A DNA stretch of 7,632 bases from JBGPIK01 sp041484845 (GTDB taxonomy: Bacteria; Desulfobacterota; Binatia; UBA9968): positions 1 to 7,632 of the forward strand of contig JBGPIK010000334.1 of the NCBI GenBank assembly GCA_041484845.1, in the 5' to 3' direction. Positions 5,806 through 7,632 of the stretch are shown one piece after another. The translations under genes were made by a program, and so were the position numbers. The notes beneath the pieces were generated by a model. That model had not been told where the DNA came from. It saw nothing but the letters and a program-made list of their open reading frames with translations, and ran no database searches. Position 1 is the stretch's first letter. Each line of letters opens with the position of its first letter.

Positions 5806-7299
5806 ATGAGAGCCGTACATATTGCAGGTGTCGGCATGACGCCGTTCGGCAAGAGCCGCAGCACGCTGGTCGAGCTTCTACGTGAAGCTGCCGCCCAGGC
5901 GCTGGCAAATTCGAAAATCGATGAAGTCGACGCGATATACATCGCCGCCATGAATCCGGAGGAATTCACCGGTGAAAGCAACTTGGCCTCACATGTAGCC
6001 GAGGCGCTCGAGTTAACCGGTATTCCCGCGCTGAGAGTAGAGACCGCGTCTTCATCTGGGGCCGCGGCTTTTCAAGTTGCATTCCAAGGGGTGGCCTCCG
6101 GCTACTATCGGCATGTCCTCGTCATAGGCGGCGAAAAAATGACTCACCTGAGCACCAGCGCAACGACGCGCATTCTCGCCAAAGTGATCGACGCGCAAGA
6201 GCGCCAGTGCGGGGCAACCATGCCCGCGCTCGCGGCCATGATCACCGAGAGGTACCGTCTCAAGTATCACATCTCCCGGGCCCGCCTTGAGCGTATTCTC
6301 TGCCGTATAGCAATGAAAAACCACTTCAACGGGTCGCGCAATCCCTATGCTCAATTCCGCGAACCGATTTCCCACACTAAGTACCTTTCGAGTAAACTCG
6401 TGGCGACACCTTTGCGGCTCTACGATTGCTCGCCGATCTCTGACGGCGCGGCTGCCGCCGTATTAACAGCGGAACGCACCAATCTGGTCGTTTCGGGTAT
6501 CGGCCAGGGGACCGGTCCGGTCAGTCTGCGCGCGCGGGCAACTTTTACATGTTTTCCGGCAACGCAAATCGCTGCAAGGAAAGCCTATGAAATGGCTGCC
6601 CTCTCGCCCCGAGACATCGACTTTGCCGAAGTCCACGACGCCTTCACACCGTTCGAAGTGATTAGCACCGAAGATCTCGGCTTTTTTGCTGCAGGGAAAG
6701 CCGGAGATGCAATCGAATCGGGAATAACGGCCGTTGATGGGGATCTTCCGGTCAACGCTTCGGGAGGTTTAAAGTCAAGAGGGCACCCGGTAGGCGCCAG
6801 TGGCGTAGCGCAGATTGTCGAAGCCGTGAAGATCTTGCGCGGGGATGCGCAGTTTAAGTTTAAGCGCGAGCCGCGCCGGGCTCTCATGCACAGTATCGGC
6901 GGCTTTGCCACGAACAATTTCGTAACGATTGTCGAGCGCGCAGGCGAATCCGCTCGGGGGCAGATTCTCCGGAAGCCTATCGTGGGCTCTCGGTCTCTGC
7001 ATCGTCAAATAGGCAGAAAGACCGCCGGTGGCCGAATTGCAGCCGAAGGGGAGATTGAGACTTTTACCGTTCTTCACATTACTCCCGATGGCTTCTTGCC
7101 GCCCCTCCCTCTCGCCCTGATTCGGGATCGTAGAGGAACGCGAATTTTAGCCCAAGGCGACGATACTCAACAACTAAAAATCGGCCGCGCGGTTTATTTG
7201 CGCCGTGTGGCGGGCACATATTACTTTACGGTAAAAAGTCATTTTCAGACAGTTCGAGAAGCTCTCAAACAGCTCTTGCACCGCGGGCGTCATCGGTGA
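5806..7299 (+). CDS. SCPx-type thiolase fused to a C-terminal DUF35 OB-fold; active-site Cys position is Ser
   Basis: The 497-residue protein, counted from ATG 5806, has a complete thiolase of the SCPx/lipid-transfer type (about 1-378). It opens with MRAVHIAGVGMTPFGK and keeps NPYAQFREPIS (179-189), DCSPISDGAAAAVL (207-220), EVHDAFTPFE (275-284, His277), GGLKSRGHPVGASGVAQ (320-336, His327) and MHSIGG (361-366). The nucleophile block, normally VEAACASG, reads VETASSSG, so the catalytic Cys position is Ser82. After a basic linker comes a DUF35-type OB-fold (about 405-475: GEIETFTVLHITPDGF, RILAQGD, LKIGRAVYLRR). The Cys-rich zinc ribbon that usually precedes it is missing. DUF35 proteins pair with thiolases in archaeal acetoacetyl-CoA/HMG-CoA synthesis and with the steroid side-chain aldolase Ltp2. 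Substrate is probably an acyl-CoA, but classical thiolysis is doubtful. A TTG at 5695 would add 37 unrecognised residues; the ATG is preferred because the conserved fold starts exactly there. Confidence 0.93.
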   Translation: MRAVHIAGVGMTPFGKSRSTLVELLREAAAQALANSKIDEVDAIYIAAMNPEEFTGESNLASHVAEALELTGIPALRVETASSSGAAAFQVAFQGVASGYYRHVLVIGGEKMTHLSTSATTRILAKVIDAQERQCGATMPALAAMITERYRLKYHISRARLERILCRIAMKNHFNGSRNPYAQFREPISHTKYLSSKLVATPLRLYDCSPISDGAAAAVLTAERTNLVVSGIGQGTGPVSLRARATFTCFPATQIAARKAYEMAALSPRDIDFAEVHDAFTPFEVISTEDLGFFAAGKAGDAIESGITAVDGDLPVNASGGLKSRGHPVGASGVAQIVEAVKILRGDAQFKFKREPRRALMHSIGGFATNNFVTIVERAGESARGQILRKPIVGSRSLHRQIGRKTAGGRIAAEGEIETFTVLHITPDGFLPPLPLALIRDRRGTRILAQGDDTQQLKIGRAVYLRRVAGTYYFTVKSHFQTVREALKQLLHRGRHR

Positions 7300-7327
7300 A
7301 AATTTTGCAAAACGACGCCGAGCAAAA

Positions 7328-7632
7328 ATGAGTCAGCCCATGACTACGACCAGTCGCGCTGAAAAGAAATTCCGCTCGATTACGAAACTGATCGCGGAGA
7401 CCTTGAGAAAAGGAATCGTCACCGGCAAACTTGCTCCCGGAGAAACATTCTCGGAAGAAAAACTCGCCGTTTCGCTGAAGGTAAGCCGTGTTCCGCTGCG
7501 CGACGCACTGCGGCGGCTCGAGGCGCAAGGCTACGTCACGTTCAAGAGCCATCATGAGATCGCGATCAGCAAGCCCACTCTGGACGAAATCGAAGACTAC
7601 TACTCGATCGCCGGTGTCCTTGAAGGTCTCGC
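7328..7632 (+). CDS. GntR-family regulator, FadR/FCD type, N-terminal part (cut by window edge)
   Basis: The first 101 codons are present. Residues 14-80 form the GntR winged helix: KLIAETLRKGIVTGKLAPGE (20-39), then SEEKLAVSLKVSRVPLRDAL (42-61), which contains the recognition helix, and RRLEAQGYVTF (62-72) leading into the wing. After the wing, SKPTLDEIEDYYSIAGVLEG (81-100) is the usual opening of an FCD-type effector domain, which in relatives binds carboxylic acids or acyl-CoAs, often with a metal. The rest lies beyond the window. ATG 7328 is chosen because it is the first in-frame start after the preceding stop; the ribosome site is weak, and ATG 7340 is the alternative. It follows the thiolase-DUF35 gene by 28 nt and is probably co-transcribed, so control of that unit by a pathway metabolite is the natural inference. 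Confidence 0.92.
   Translation, partial: MSQPMTTTSRAEKKFRSITKLIAETLRKGIVTGKLAPGETFSEEKLAVSLKVSRVPLRDALRRLEAQGYVTFKSHHEIAISKPTLDEIEDYYSIAGVLEGL

Noticed and set aside
6585..6917. 110-codon minus-strand frame inside the thiolase gene
   Set aside because: It is a mirror of strongly conserved thiolase codons on the plus strand, with no independent support.
7303..7312. Palindrome TTTTGCAAAA just after the thiolase stop codon
   Set aside because: A 10-bp palindrome is expected several times in 7.6 kb by chance; it has no loop or T-run for a terminator, and an operator role could not be supported.

Overview
The window holds eight protein-coding genes, two of them cut by its edges. I see no rRNA, tRNA, CRISPR array, insertion sequence or phage gene. 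The gene mix is a luciferase-like F420-type oxidoreductase, a B12-type radical SAM enzyme, a thiolase fused to a DUF35 OB-fold, a FadR-type GntR regulator, a hemerythrin-like protein and a TolC-type outer-membrane channel. This points to a Gram-negative free-living bacterium with moderate GC and varied acyl-CoA chemistry. Uncultured soil or sediment lineages near the former Deltaproteobacteria, or Tectomicrobia/Rokubacteria-like groups, would fit. That placement is inference from gene content only.

Layout. Left (1-1181, minus strand): a small secreted His-rich protein, then the N-terminal 198 codons of a TolC/CusC-like efflux channel that runs off the left edge. A divergent 441-nt gap (1182-1622) carries a good sigma-54-type -24/-12 match. 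Centre left (1623-3515, plus strand): a class B (B12-domain) radical SAM protein and, 45 nt later, a Rid-family protein lacking the RidA catalytic Arg; these look like a two-gene operon. Centre (3540-5214, minus strand): an LLM-family oxidoreductase and a hemerythrin-like diiron protein, facing the Rid gene tail to tail. A long gap (5215-5805) holds two inverted repeats and a repeated CGTTAAA heptamer. Right (5806-7632, plus strand): a thiolase-DUF35 fusion and, 28 nt later, a GntR/FadR-type regulator cut by the right edge.

How the genes may work together. Three local units can be argued: an export unit, probably for metals or small molecules; a radical SAM/Rid pair of unknown product under possible sigma-54 control; and an acyl-CoA-type unit in which the GntR protein probably regulates the thiolase-DUF35 gene. 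The most unusual feature is the thiolase. Its nucleophilic Cys position reads Ser while both His motifs are intact, and a DUF35 OB-fold without its zinc ribbon is fused to its C-terminus. That suggests non-classical (aldolase-like or acyl-transfer) chemistry rather than ordinary thiolysis.
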